From the NCBI GenBank assembly GCA_012861695.1, contig JAAOOA010000443.1, positions 272,001 to 336,000 of the forward strand: a stretch of DNA of 64,000 nt. Reading direction: 5' to 3'. The stretch comes from Trematomus loennbergii (lineage: Eukaryota; Chordata; Actinopteri; Perciformes; Nototheniidae). Positions 1 through 11,029 of the stretch are shown here, in pieces (within the stretch, counting starts at the first letter, position 1; each line of letters starts with the position of its first letter). The notes below the pieces were generated by a model that was given only the letters and a program-made list of their open reading frames with translations, searched no databases and had not been told where the DNA came from. A program made the translations under genes and the position numbers.

Positions 1-13
1 CTAAGATATAGCA

Positions 14-475
14 CCCAGTAAAAGTCCTGCATTCAACATGTTACTCAAGTAAAAGTAGAAGTACTCAGACCTTGTACTTGAGTAAATAGAAGTACTCAGG
101 TCTTGTACGTAGTAAAAGTAGAAGTACTCAGATCTTGTAGTTGAGTAAAAGTAGAAGTACTCAGATCTTGTACCTCAGTAAAAGTAGAAGTACTCAATTC
201 TTGTACTTGAGTAAAAGTAGAAGTACTCGGGTCTTGTAGTTGAGTAAAAGTAGAAGTACTCAGGTCTTGTACGTAGTAAAAGTAGAAGTACTCAGATCTT
301 GTACCTCAGTAAAAGTAGAAGTACTCAATTCTTGTACTTGAGTAAAAGTAGAAGTACTCAGATCTTTTACTTGAGTTAAAGTAGAAGTACTCAGATCTTG
401 TACTTGAGTAAAAGTAGAAGTACTCAGATCTTGTACTTGAGTAAAAGTAGAAGTACCAGAGTGTAGGAATACTCT
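14..475. repeat. minisatellite, ~33-bp unit
   Basis: Tandem units of about 33 bases built on AGTAAAAGTAGAAGTACTCAG followed by ATCTTGTACTTG. Units differ by substitutions and short deletions (GTACGTAG and GTACCTCAG variants recur in the same order, so several units were copied as a block). Minus-strand reading frames through it are repeat translations, not genes. Confidence 0.9.
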
Positions 476-1203
476 GTTACAGTAAAAGTACTGCATTCAA
501 AATGTTCCTCAAGTGAAAGTAGAAAAGTATTATCATCAAAATATAGTGAAAGTAGCGACAGTAAAAGTAGTCATTGTGCAGATTGGTCCATTTCAGAATA
601 ATATATATGATATGTTTTTATGATTGATCATGAAAGTGTTCTCAAAGCTGGTAAAGGTGCAGCTAGTTTGAATGACTTTGTATACTGCAGGGTAGCTTGT
701 GAATTTACTCCAGGTGGAACTAAAGTCTGATTTAACACTTGATTAGATTTCACATCATTCATCCAGATCTGTGAAGTAACTAAAGGGATTAAATACATGT
801 AGTGGAGGAAAAGTACACAAATGACCCATTTCAGAATAATATGAAGTACAGAAGTATTATCAGCTTCAATTATCAACAGTGAAAGTACTCTTTTCACAGT
901 ATTTTATTATTATGGTACAGTATACAGTATGACCATATCAGTATATATATATCATGTGCTATTATGTGTACAAAGTAACTGTAATTGTTAAACACATGTA
1001 ATGGAGAAAAAAGTACAATATTTGCCTCCGAAATGTAGAGGAGTAGAAATATAATGTAGCATTAAATGGAAAAACTTTAGTAAATTTCAAATATGTCAAA
1101 AAAGTACTTAATTACAATTCTTCAGTTAGTTCCTTTTCACTGGCACTTCAGTAGTAATTGATCTGTGTTGTAATATTTTAACATGTTTTTTTTGTTTCCC
1201 CAG
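476..1203. other. AT-rich stretch without a gene
   Basis: Degenerate AGTAAAAGTA words fade out from the minisatellite. A word near CCATTTCAGAATAATAT occurs at about 588 and 828. The last bases, TTTGTTTCCCCAG, form a polypyrimidine tract and 3' splice site for the exon at 1204. No protein-coding segment is recognised. Confidence 0.5.
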
Positions 1204-1301
1204 CTGCAGTCGGGGCCAAACAGCAGAAAACAGAATTCACCAGCAGTGGAAGAGTCTCTGTGTGTGAGACTGCTATAGAAATGACCCATGCTCTTAAAGA
1301 G
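1204..1301 (+). CDS. C2H2 zinc-finger gene, internal exon
   Basis: A 98-base exon bounded by TTTCCCCAG and by GAG|GTGAGT. Only one frame is open: two leading bases, then 32 codons ending on a codon boundary. The peptide runs AAVGAKQQKTEF and ends TAIEMTHALKE, with no recognised domain. Assignment to the zinc-finger gene rests on strand, order and spacing relative to the exons at 3697 and 7092. Earlier exons and the start codon must lie left of the window. A later acceptor at 1210 (CTGCAG) is possible. Known: fish C2H2 genes often have such short linker exons before a last exon carrying the fingers. Confidence 0.5.
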
Positions 1302-1326
1302 GTGAGTTTAATTACCATTTCTTTAA

Positions 1327-2490
1327 CCTGTTACGCACCGCCCCCCCGGTACCGGGCGGATAAACGCGCCATTTGCAGGAAACAACGTCTAAGGAATCTT
1401 AATATTTAATAAACTATGAATGTTTTGTATCCATGTAACGGGAAGAAACTCAGGTAACTGATCTTTTAAAAAAAAAAATCTAAAAAACCCCACAATGCTA
1501 ACACTCAGCCTCTGAATTAGCCATGAGCGAAACAAATTTAACCTAAAACTGCACCTAAACTCACTCATAACTCCCTTATTACTTATCCTAGATGCACAGC
1601 CAACCCCTCGTTTTGCATCAGCTGGAGACACAGAATCTGGGGGTGCCCACCTCAACACTCAGTGATAAACATTTGCGACGCTATAAACGAAAGCGTACAT
1701 CAGAACATGTGGAGCTAGGTAGCTAGAAACGCTAACATGGCTTACCTTGGTCAAAAAGTCTTCAATGGCATTAAAACGATAAAAAAACGATGCTGCAGTT
1801 AATCCATAGGTTAATCCAATGTATATGTGCCCTCTTTGAAATTATTTCTGATAATCCATAAGCAATAAAACTGCTTTTTAGTTTCCAGATGTCAGAGCTA
1901 GAGATAGGTCCACTCTGATGCTAAATTACATGCGCAAAGCCCCCACTTCTTCTCTTCACAACGAGTGTGTGTGGGGGCCTCCCCCTTCTATTCTATTGGC
2001 TCTAACGGTCAGAAAGAGGTGTCAACCATCAAAATCGACCAAGGGGGGCCAGAGATATGGAAAAAAAACATTTTCACCCAAATCACCTCAGAGGTGGGGT
2101 GGTTTTGGCTAAACCTCTCTAAAAAGGTCAAATGTCACTTGTTTTGCATCAATCTTGATACAGGGTACTTATTATATGTTGTACTTTGGATTCCTAAAGC
2201 TTTTAGTCTACTAACCCTTCATCCAAGGGTAGTTTTCACTATAAGTAAAAAAGAATTTTTGGACGGACACTATAATTTACAGTTTTTTACTATGTAAAAT
2301 CTGAATTTTCTTTAAAATAAAAAACATCTATATTGATTCTGACACTTCTACATCCAACTCACAGATGTAACCTTGCTTTGATAAAATAAATTATTCATAT
2401 AACCCTTTTAGAAGTTAAGTTGTAGTCATTTGTTTTGGGCATGTCATTTTCGAGCCTGAAACATGAAAAACAGGCTTGGTGCCTAACAGG
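1327..2490. mobile_element. piggyBac-type non-autonomous element with TTAA flanks
   Basis: Flanked by TTAA at 1323-1326 and 2491-2494. The left end reads CCTGTTACGCACC and the right end GGTGCCTAACAGG, forming imperfect terminal inverted repeats. No transposase is visible. The inner sequence near 2100-2490 returns in reverse orientation at 44891-45525, including the GAGCCTGAAACATGAAAAAC words. The TTAA target and CC...GG ends fit the piggyBac group; the element lies in the intron after the exon at 1204-1301. Confidence 0.75.
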
Positions 2491-3065
2491 TTAAAGGTCC
2501 CATGTCCTGCTTTTCTGGTTATTACCTGTCCCCTTGTGTTATGTAGCTTTTTCTGCATGTAAATGGTCTGCAAAGTCAAAAACCCTCAAAGTACACCCTG
2601 TAGCGAGTAAAACTCTAACACAGAAAAGACCTGTCTATGCTGCCCCAGAACGCCTCGTTGGACATTTTTATTTTTCCATTTTTTTCTTCCTGGTCACAGT
2701 GACGTAACGGTCATAGTGACGTAATGCACACACACACTCACAGCCTGGCTTTGAGTGTGTGTGTGTGTGCTCAGGCTGAGCTCCGCGGTGTCTCGCTGCA
2801 GGAAACGACACCAGTAACCCCATGCAGCATTCTCATCTGTTTGTCATTACTGGTGTCATTTCCTGGTCGCTAACTAACGCCATTGTAAAACATAATCACT
2901 GATGTTCAGCTGTAACGGTGGTGGACTCATCAGAACAGAGTGGACGAGCTGACCAATCAGAGCACAGTGGGCTCACAGGGGGGGGGCAGGAGCTCCAACA
3001 AGCCGTGTAGGACAGAGAGTGAATACACATACTATACAGAGATGCTGTATGAGGAACCAATGTGA
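2491..3065. repeat. dispersed repeat, AAAGGTCCCAT family
   Basis: Starts AAAGGTCCCATGTCCTGCTT at the TTAA shared with the preceding element. Related sequence recurs at about 11595-12010 and 61573-61950 (TACACCCTGTAGCGAGTAAA and CCCAGAACGCCTCGTTGG shared). It ends in GACCAATCAGAGCACAGTGG, a block found again near 8100. Contains a short CA/GT tract near 2725-2770. No coding signal. Confidence 0.7.
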
Positions 3066-3140
3066 GTTTGGAACATTGAACAATGTCAATCTATTCTAGT
3101 AGACCTCAACAATGGAATCATCAACGTATTCATACAGTAT

Positions 3141-3430
3141 TACCTACATGTAGGACTGCAACTAATGAGTATTTTGATTATTAGTAAATCTGTGGGTTAT
3201 TGTTCGTTGTTTGGTCTATTTAATGTCAGAAAATAGTGAAAAATATCCATCCCAGTTACTTCAAATCCAAGCTGATGTCTTGAAATATCTTCCAAAATCA
3301 AATATATTCACTTTAATATGATATTAAATAGACAAACGCAGGAAATCTCCATTTGAGAGGCTGGAAACTGTATTTTATGACGATTTTGCATGGAAAATTA
3401 CCCAAAAATGTATTACTTATCAAAATAAAA
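3141..3430. repeat. dispersed repeat copy 1 (GGACTGCAACTAATGA family)
   Basis: About 290 bases repeated in the same orientation at 6800-7070. Both copies start with ACCTACATGTAGGACTGCAA and run to TTTTGCAT followed by AAATTACC. They lie one on each side of the exon at 3697. The core resembles a widespread teleost MITE family; the class is not assigned. Confidence 0.75.
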
Positions 3431-3696
3431 TAGTTTCAGCTCTTCCTACAAACTACAAACCATTTATTTTTTAGATTTATGAGACATGAATCACCTTATT
3501 TGATCCTGTTAATGTTTGAATACATGCTTATTTGAACAAACTCAAGTGTATTTTTATCCTGCTGTGATTTTTCGGTTATTTTCTGCACAAATGGCGTACT
3601 TCAATTTAAAATATTGGTTGGTTTTGGTTGAAATTAGTCTCTAAGAGTGAATTAAAAAGCATTTTATTTTGTCACCGTTGTATTTTCTACCCTCAG

Positions 3697-3816
3697 GACT
3701 CCTCGAGCAGAGCCGCAGAGGAGTCGAGGGAACAGGATGTTGTCGTTCTGATAAAGGAGGAAACACGAAAGAGGAAGTGAGCGACGATGCAGGCGATCTG
3801 CTTCTCAACGAGGAAG
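3697..3816 (+). pseudogene. C2H2 zinc-finger gene, middle exon with a frame conflict
   Basis: Acceptor CTACCCTCAG and donor GAAG|GTGAGAC bound 120 bases. Joined to the exon at 1204-1301 (ending in phase 0), it reads DSSSRAAEESREQDVVVLIK and then stops at TGA 3778-3780. The far half makes sense in another frame, KEEVSDDAGDLLLNEE, and only that frame leaves the single base needed to join the exon at 7092. Both halves look like the acidic, KEE-rich linker usual in fish zinc-finger proteins. A net one-base shift therefore lies near 3757-3775. An inner donor at 3777 does not restore phase with the last exon. It is either a true break or an assembly error. Confidence 0.55.
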
Positions 3817-4045
3817 GTGAGACAGGAAACAGACCGTTAAATATCCGGGAAGTCGCTCATTCATTTACTGCAGAAGTCTCAAATCAAGCTAAAACCACAG
3901 AGTGGGAAGAACTGGAAGTAGGTGTGAGGCTGCTTTGATCATCTTCATCATCATCATCATCTATATACAAACTGCACTCTCTGGATCATAAAACATAGTA
4001 AATGGAGTCTGGCAAATTCACGCTGCGTATAATGATGGTATTTAT

Positions 4046-5270
4046 TAGTGGAATGCTGTGCCACAGCATTCCACTATAGTACTTAAAATCTTTATTCTTC
4101 CCCTTATTATTATTTCAGCCAATAGAGTGGCGAAGTCACGCCCATCTACTTCCGCCCCATGGGACCTTATTTCGGAAAAATAATGTATTGAAGTCAATGG
4201 AGGAGAAAACGTATCTTTCGATCCCGTTTGAATTGTGCCATGAATTACACATATGATGTTTGTCAATCTGAAAAATATTTCCATGTCAAAAAAGTCACAG
4301 TTTGTCGTAAAACTGTTGAAATATAAGACTATGAAAAATACGCAACTAGAAAGACTACAAATCCCAGAGTCGCGTAAGTGATGTCACAATTGAGACACTA
4401 AGAGATAGCTAAGATCAGCGCCATATAGATAGAATCTATCTATATGGCTGGCTAAGATAAGATAACTTTAACAAGATGCCTGTGTGCTTAGTACCAGGTT
4501 GTTATATACCAGCAATGGGTCTTGCTCGTTCTTTCGCTTCCCGTCTGATGAAAGGACCAGGAGTGTCTGGATCAAGTTAGCTACCTAGCTAGTAGCTAGC
4601 ACGTTAGTTAGCATTACAGCCATGTCATTTTTATTAGCCTTAACATGAAGTAACATTAAGTAACCCAAAATGTTAAACAGTAAGAGTAGTAGTCATATTT
4701 CGTGAACCATTTGAAGAGTACTGTCCCGTGTGATCATTCTATAATACACACTTTAAAACCGGGGAGAGAATGCTAATGCTAACGCTAGCATCGGCGATCT
4801 TTTGCACTTCATGCTATCTGCACAAATGGTTGACATTAAACATTAAAACATTAAAACGACCAGGCAGTTCAGAGAGAATCAAGGAAGGCAGGCAGCTTTG
4901 CATGACATTCTTCAGGACGTGTTTCATTGTGGTGATAGTGAGGGTAGTCAATCGTTTTGTTGACAAGACAGTAGTGACGACCATCTTGGTGACGTGTGTT
5001 GTTCTGTGAGACAAGAGATGTAGTTCATTGAGCGTTTCACACAAACAAATGTGTTACTTCACAGTTTTACAACACTTTTTTTTTTTTTTACTTGCAAAAT
5101 TATCTTTTAAATTGACAAACATCATATGTGTAATTCGTGGCACAATTCAAACGGGATCGAAAGATAATCTTTCTCTCTCCATTGACTTCAATGCATAACT
5201 TTTCCGAAATAAGGTCCCATGGAGGTCCACCGGAAGGGGAGGGACTTCGCCACTCTATACTTTGGCACTC
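4046..5270. mobile_element. inverted-repeat (foldback-like) element in the zinc-finger intron
   Basis: Two arms of roughly 150 bases face each other: about 4120-4275 and, reverse complemented, about 5108-5262. Shared words include GACAAACATCATATGTGTAA and CAAACGGGATCGAAAGAT. A 12-base perfect hairpin (GTGGAATGCTGT/ACAGCATTCCAC) sits at the left edge near 4050. About 830 bases separate the arms and include a THAP-domain relic. Known: THAP domains form the DNA-binding part of P-element-type transposases and of cellular THAP proteins. The class is not proven. Confidence 0.6.
4476..4576 (+). pseudogene. THAP-domain N-terminal relic
   Basis: ATG at 4476 opens MPVCLVPGC, giving the first two zinc-binding cysteines (C-x4-C) expected at a THAP N-terminus. 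In a different frame, 4529-4576 reads FFRFPSDERTRSVWIK, matching the conserved THAP segment with the FP and W positions. The two parts are out of frame and the second is followed by TAG at 4578. The later C-x2-H pair is not found. It may come from a P-element-like transposase or from a captured THAP gene exon. Confidence 0.6.
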
Positions 5271-6385
5271 CATAACTTCAGCTTATTTTCAGCTACAGAA
5301 AACATTCAAATATTAAACTATTCAGCCTGTTCAGGAATCGATGGGAAACCTTCACATTTTTAAAAATATGTTATACTTTTTGAAATATTCAGCTTTTTAA
5401 ACTCTTTTTTTAACATGGAAGTCAATGGGAGATGCCTTCAAATCCTATTTTCCTACACCTTGCGCCAAATGCTACTCCTTCCACATACTTTCAGCTAGAC
5501 ACTTCATTCCAACTTTCAAATGATCACAAGACCTTCAGCTATTCAAACTTGATTTTTTTTTTGATATCTTTTACACTTTTTGAGATATTTAACTTAGTTT
5601 GGAGCTTGGTAGAGAGGCCTTTTTCAGATTTTAACATTAGTGTGGATGGAGCAGCTCGTTAAGTCTAGAGTGCTTTGATCTCAAAACAGAGTGCAGCAGT
5701 GCTTCAAATTCTCCCCCAAAAATGTTTTAAACCTGCCATAATTCCCAATCCCTACACTCCTCAGACATATTTTTTATGAAAAACGTAGGAAAACCTCTCC
5801 TAGGTTGGAAAATAAAAAAAAATTAAGAAGAAAATTAATCAAAATGCCTCTTGAGGGCATGAAGAGACAAAAAGTCCACCTAGCTCCCAATTGATTCCCA
5901 TGTTAAATCTTTCCGGAACTTTCTTCAGAACAGAGAGAAGTACACTTTAGACAAACTGCTCCCATCTCCACATTTTACACACAAAATCATTGGGGTTCCC
6001 TGATGCTCACGGTCTGGTAATTTTTTGATAGGAGCCATAGTTTTTGAACAGGTGGCAAAATTGTCAGATATAATCCTCAATGCATTCTTAATGGGACTCA
6101 GTGCTGCAGTTGGTAAATCGTCATAAGTCGTCACCATGGTAACCTTTCATCTCTGGGTTTACACACACAGGTAAACATTCATTCACTACTACTTACATTT
6201 CACATCTTTATTTAACTCCTTGAGCCTAATTTCAGCTGCAGGAACCATTCAAATATCAAACAATTCAGCCTTTTCAGCACATGATGGGAAACTTTCAACT
6301 TTTTCAAAATATGTTATACTTTTTAAAACATTCAGCTTTTTAAAGTCTTTTTTTAACATGTAAGTCATTGCAATGCATTTGAGCT
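5271..6385. repeat. composite MITE region with an internal direct duplication
   Basis: A block around 5280-5440 (AACATTCAAATATTAAACTA, ATGTTATACTTTTTGAAA, AACATGGAAGTCA) returns in the same orientation at about 6225-6375. The ~800 bases between contain AT-rich repeat sequence with TCTCCCCCAAAAATGTTTTA and no recognisable coding region. Likely one or two copies of a common fish MITE. Confidence 0.55.
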
Positions 6386-6389
6386 GTAA

Positions 6390-6398
6390 CAATTCACA

Positions 6399-6429
<31 letters not shown>

Positions 6430-6432
6430 CCA

Positions 6433-6481
<49 letters not shown>

Positions 6482-6511
6482 ACACACACACCACACACAC
6501 ACACACACACA

Positions 6512-6551
<40 letters not shown>
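6390..6551. repeat. (CA)n microsatellite
   Basis: About 160 bases of CA dinucleotides broken by CCA interruptions. Cys/Val and His/Thr reading frames on both strands are translations of this tract. Confidence 0.98.
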
Positions 6552-6552
<1 letters not shown>

Positions 6553-6799
6553 TTTGTCTAACACGCTAACACAGTTCTGTGTGCTGTTATGTTTAGTCAT
6601 CGTTCTTATGTTGAACATGAATACATTTACTTTGTAAGTAATTATGGGACGTATTTCTTCTTTGATAGCAATTTTCCTTCATACTTTGAAATAAGTCTTA
6701 AATTCGATTCAAAGTGGTCTTAAAAAGGTCTTAAAAAGTCTTACATTTGCGTTGGTGGAACCTGCAGGAACCCTGAATGAAGTACTTTCTTATCATATT

Positions 6800-7070
6800 C
6801 ATACAGTCTTACCTACATGTAGGACTGCAACTAATGAGTACTTTGATTATTAATAAATATGTGGGTTATTGTTCGTTGTTTGGTCTATTAAATGTCAGAA
6901 AATAGTGAAAAATATCCATCCCATTTACTCAAAGTCCAAGGTGATGTCTTGAAATATCTTCCAAAACCCAAATATATTCACTTTAATATGATAATGAACA
7001 GGAAATCTCTCTATTTGAGAGGCTAAAAAACTGTATTTTATGACTATTTTGCATACAAATTACCAAAAGA
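6800..7070. repeat. dispersed repeat copy 2 (GGACTGCAACTAATGA family)
   Basis: Second copy of the block at 3141-3430, same orientation, ending about 20 bases before the acceptor of the zinc-finger exon. Just upstream, 6700-6780 carries GTCTTAAAAAGGTCTTAAAA, another common fish repeat fragment. Confidence 0.75.
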
Positions 7071-7091
7071 TGTGTTGATGTGTTCATGCAG

Positions 7092-7804
7092 GATCGGCCG
7101 TGCAGCTGTTGGATACAGACGACAGTGAAGCTGGACCCTCGGGGGAAACGAGGCTCTGGGACCAGAACAGTGAGGTGGCATCGGAGCGTCAAAACTCCCA
7201 GAGTGCACCTGGGTCTCCAGGCCGAGGAGGCGACTCTTCAGACGTTGTTTTTGACGTGGAGTCGGATTGTGAGTCTCCGGATAAACAGTTCCTCGTCGTT
7301 GGGGCGTCGGGAGGAAAGAACTCGCTGCTTCCCGGGACTTCTGAGCTGAAAATAGGCGGGTCTTTAATCTCCTACGACTCAGATATCTGCTATTCCTCGT
7401 GGACCAATCAGACTCTCCCGTCTCACCGACTTCTCGACAATAACAGATCCGATATAAACGTCCCAGCTTTCCCGTTAGCGCTCCAGCTCGCAGGATCCCA
7501 ACTGGACCCATTGGAGATGAGTCGGTTCTGCAGGGATCGTCGTTTCGTCTGCAGTTACTGTGGGAAATGGTTTACGTCGGGGCGAAGTTTGGAGACGCAC
7601 CTTCGCGTTCACACGGGCGAGAGACCGTACAGCTGCGCTCAGTGCGGGAAGCGCTTCACGCAGTCCGGACACCTGAAGACGCACCAGAGTGTCCACACCG
7701 GGGAGCGGCCGTTCGGATGTACGCACTGCGGGAAGAGGTTCGCCGGGAAGCAGAACCTGAGGATCCACCTGCAGAAACACCATCCGGATCAACAGCAGCT
7801 TTAA
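7092..7804 (+). CDS. C2H2 zinc-finger protein, terminal exon with three fingers
   Basis: The acceptor TGTTCATGCAG precedes an exon whose frame starts after two bases and stays open to TAA at 7802-7804. About 145 residues of Ser/Asp/Glu-rich sequence (VQLLDTDDSEAGPSG, DVVFDVESDCESPDKQ) come first. Three tandem C2H2 fingers follow: CSYCGKWFTSGRSLETHLRVH, CAQCGKRF..H..H and CTHCGKRF..H..HH, joined by TGERPY and TGERPF linkers. Such proteins bind DNA in the nucleus, usually as transcription regulators; the target is unknown. GC content is well above the surrounding introns, as expected for constrained coding sequence. With only three fingers no orthologue can be named. Confidence 0.9.
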
Positions 7805-8170
7805 CCAGAAGAAGAAGAACAACTTGATTTATCCCATGAGGGGATATTCAGTTTTCTGTGAAGGGGCCTGTTAACCTGCCACTACATGATATGCGTAAAA
7901 ACATTCAGCGCTGAGGTTGCCGTTTTGTTTCTAGGGAAAAAGCTCAAAATGGTAGATTATTTCAACGTTACAGCAGACCGTTTGATGGACAACCAATCAG
8001 GTAACAGCTTAACTGGATTTTCACAGCAAGGCTCTGCAGGATGAGCTAAAGGGGCGGGACATCTGTAAGCGGTTGACCAATCACAACAGCGCTGGCCAGC
8101 TAACCAATCAGAGCAGACTGGGCTCTGGTTTCAGACAGAGGGTGAAAAGAGGTGCTGCAGCACAGACAGT
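7805..8170. repeat. 3' flank of the zinc-finger gene plus dispersed repeat
   Basis: The 3' UTR should start here; no clear poly(A) signal is seen before the repeat. From about 8040 the sequence GACCAATCACAACAGCGC and AACCAATCAGAGCAGACTGG belongs to the family that also ends the repeat at 2491-3065. It leads directly into the 57-bp array. Confidence 0.5.
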
Positions 8171-9575
8171 ATGAGAGACTACATACTGATATACACCTGA
8201 ACATCAGCAGGAGAGGACTCTTTAAAGTAGAGACACTACATACTGATATACACCTGAACATCATCAGGAGAGGACTCTTTAAAGTAGAGACACTACATAC
8301 TGATATACACCTGAACGTCAGCAGGAGAGGACTCTTTAAAGTAGAGACACTACATACTGATATACACCTGAACATCAGCAGGAGAGGACTCTTTAAAGTA
8401 GAGACACTACATACTGATATACACCTGAACATCAGCAGGAGAGGTCTCTTTAAAGTAGAGACACTACATACTGATATACACCTGAACATCAGCAGGAGAG
8501 GACTCTTTAAAGTAGAGACACTACATACTGATATACACCTGAACATCAGCAGGAGAGGACTCTTTAAAGTAGAGACACTAATACTGATATACACCTGAAC
8601 ATCAGCAGGAGAGGACTCTTTAAAGTAGAGACACTACATACTGATATACACCTGACATCAGCAGGAGAGGACTCTTTAAAGTAGAGACACTATATACTGA
8701 TATACACCTGAACATCAGCAGGAGAGGACTCTTTAAAGTAGAGACACTACATACTGATATACACCTGAACATCAGCAGGAGAGGACTCTTTAAAGTAGAG
8801 ACACTATATACTGATATACACCTGAACATCAGCAGGAGAGGACTCTTTAAAGTAGAGACACTACATACTGATATACACCTGAACATCATCAGGAGAGGAC
8901 TCTTTAAAGTAGAGACACTACATACTGATATACACCTGAACATCAGCAGGAGAGGATTCTTTAAAGTAGAGACACTACATACTGATATACACCTGAACAT
9001 CAGCAGGAGAGGACTCTTTAAAGTAGAGACACTACATACTGATATACACCTGAACATCAGCAGGAGAGGACTCTTTAAAGTAGAGACACTACATACTGAT
9101 ATACACCTGAACATCAGCAGGAGAGGACTCTTTAAAGTAGAGACACTATATACTGATATACACCTGAACATCAGCAGGAGAGGACTCTTTAAAGTAGAGA
9201 CACTACATACTGATATACACCTGAACATCATCAGGAGAGGACTCTTTAAAGTAGAGACACTACATACTGATATACACCTGAACATCAGCAGGAGAGGATT
9301 CTTTAAAGTAGAGACACTACATACTGATATACACCTGAACATCAGCAGGAGGACTCTTTAAAGTAGAGACACTACATACTGATATACACCTGAACATCAG
9401 CAGGAGAGGACTCTTTAAAGTAGAGACACTACATACTGATATACACCTGAACATCAGCAGGAGAGGACTCTTTAAAGTAGAGACACTACATACTGATATA
9501 CACCTGAACATCAGCAGGAGAGGACTCTTTAAAGTAGAGACACTACATACTGATATACACCTGACATCAGCAGGA
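8171..9575. repeat. 57-bp minisatellite with 342-bp higher-order period
   Basis: About 24 head-to-tail copies of a 57-base unit containing CATACTGATATACACCTGAA and GGAGAGGACTCTTTAAAGTA. Because 57 is divisible by three, frames stay open on both strands, giving false 19-residue repeat proteins. Variant units recur exactly 342 bases (six units) apart: ACTATATACT at 8803 and 9145, AACATCATC at 8881 and 9223, AGGATT at 8953 and 9295. A few units carry one-base deletions (near 8575, 8654 and 9563) that break the frames. Confidence 0.97.
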
Positions 9576-9719
9576 GAGGGAAATTCACAAACACTTTGGA
9601 GAAACCTGCTGAAAAAGTGATATATGTATTTCTATTGTGAATTTGTAAATACTTGCTGTTAATGTTCATTTGTATTTTTTCTAGATTTGTATCTTACTGT
9701 ATCTTTTACATATTTTTAA

Positions 9720-9800
9720 CTTGTGTGTAAGGCTAGATAACACTGCTGCTGTGACAACATAATTTCCCAATTTAGGATAAATAAAGCATCCATCTATCTG
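9720..9800 (+). mobile_element. LINE 3' end fragment
   Basis: GCTGCTGTGACAACATAATTTCCCAATTTAGGATAAATAAAG followed by CATCCATCTATCT is shaped like the 3' end of fish L2-type LINEs: an AATAAA signal and a short tetranucleotide tail. The rest of the element is absent. Confidence 0.55.
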
Positions 9801-9872
9801 AAATACTGCATATGGATACTGTAAAGCTGGAATCACATGATCAGCGGGGAAGCGGCAAAAGTTGTTGTTTAA

Positions 9873-10079
9873 AGGGGACCTAATATGCAAAATGCACTTT
9901 TTAATGTATTTTTTTACATAAATATGTGTCCCCCCGGTGTGTCAGGAGACTCACAAAGTTTCAGGAAACACAACCCTCTCTCTTTCCTCCCTACCCACAT
10001 CTCTAAAAAAAAAAGCCAGGATTTGGCTCCTATGACGTCATTGGCGACATCCGGCACACGTGACACGTCCCAACCTATC
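9873..10079. mobile_element. TTAA-flanked MITE fragment (AGGGGACC ends)
   Basis: Begins AGGGGACCTAATATGC after TTAA at 9869-9872. Its first ~190 bases match the reverse complement of about 62280-62470 (ATATGTGTCC, ACACAACCCTCTCT). The right end is missing, apparently interrupted by the MITE at 10080. Confidence 0.65.
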
Positions 10080-10472
10080 GGGTGTTTCTCATCGCGAGTA
10101 AAGCTGCTTCAGAGCCACTATTTCAAGCATACTACGTCATCGAGTGCCGCCGAAGTACTGTTCCAATCTCCAGCATACTTGGAAATCTACCGAGCCCGGC
10201 GTACTCCGTTTGGAGAAATATCGAGGCTGCACATGAGTAGACTCCGCGGTCTTAAAATCCCCACAATGCTTTGCGCACGGACCAATTTCCCCAAATCTGT
10301 GGCGGAAGATGTAAGAGGCGGGGCCTCTCATCCGACGCACACCTGCACACTTGCTAGCGTGTTCCACACTTCGTTTTCCGAATGGCAGGAAGTATTCTTG
10401 ACTCACTTCTGAAGCAAGATGCTCGGCAGACATGTGCTACCAAGCAAGCGTACTTGCGATTGAGAAACACCC
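10080..10472. mobile_element. MITE with GGGTGTTTCTCA inverted ends
   Basis: The left end GGGTGTTTCTCATCGCGAGTA pairs with the right end TACTTGCGATTGAGAAACACCC. ATC follows on the right and precedes on the left, a possible 3-bp target duplication. About 390 bases with no transposase; open frames inside are not conserved-looking. Confidence 0.65.
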
Positions 10473-11029
10473 ATCGTCTCTGTATACAGTCGTCTAGCTC
10501 AGCGGTTTTCAAAGTGTGAGGCGCCTCCCTGGGGGTGAATTCTAGCTAGTTAACTTCAGCTAACTTTATGCGAGCGGCAACATGGATCGATTTTTAGTGA
10601 AGTTACCTAAAATGAGAGAGGAGACGGTGTCTGGCAGAAAACGTCACTTGCACACTTTTGGCTGTCTGTGGAGAGGAGGGACCGAGTTCCCCCACCTCGC
10701 CAATAAGGCTGTAAAAGTGCTCCTTCCCTTCACCTCCACCTGAAGGGTGCAAGGCACTATTTACATGCCCCCCCGTGTGAGTGTGGGTTTTCCGCATTGA
10801 CTTTGATCAAAATATTGAGAATATATTGAGAAATCTTCGACCGGAATATTGCGCAATAAACGGGAGATGGGGACCCCCGCCGATTATAACTACTTCGCAC
10901 ACTGGGTGAGTCTAATAAGGAGGCAAAGTTGTTCAGTGTGTTGCCGGGAGCAAGGATTTATCCAAAATGTTAAAAACTTTTTTTTTTAAATGTTTAAAAC
11001 ATAAAGATAAAAAGATTTTAAAAAGTTAT
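10473..11029. other. no gene; degenerate hAT-like end
   Basis: CAGCGGTTTTCAAAGTGTGAGGCGCC at about 10500 resembles the conserved end of fish hAT elements, but no matching partner was found. The remainder, to the GGCTTGTTTGAGAC end at 11032, shows no coding or RNA signal. Confidence 0.4.

Noticed and set aside
6249..6618. Cys/Val- and His/Thr-rich reading frames
   Set aside because: They are six-frame translations of a (CA)n microsatellite.
7475..7822. 115-residue frame antisense to the zinc-finger exon
   Set aside because: Shadow of the C2H2 exon; the sense strand has three complete fingers and splice signals.
8100..9511. Long repeat proteins (up to 240 residues) on both strands, or a CRISPR-like array
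   Set aside because: The 57-base unit is a multiple of three, so frames stay open by chance. Units abut directly with no unique spacers, which excludes a CRISPR array; the genome is eukaryotic.
10137..10433. Overlapping open frames on both strands near 9.9-10.4 kb
   Set aside because: They span the junction of two MITEs, show no domain and run through inverted repeats.
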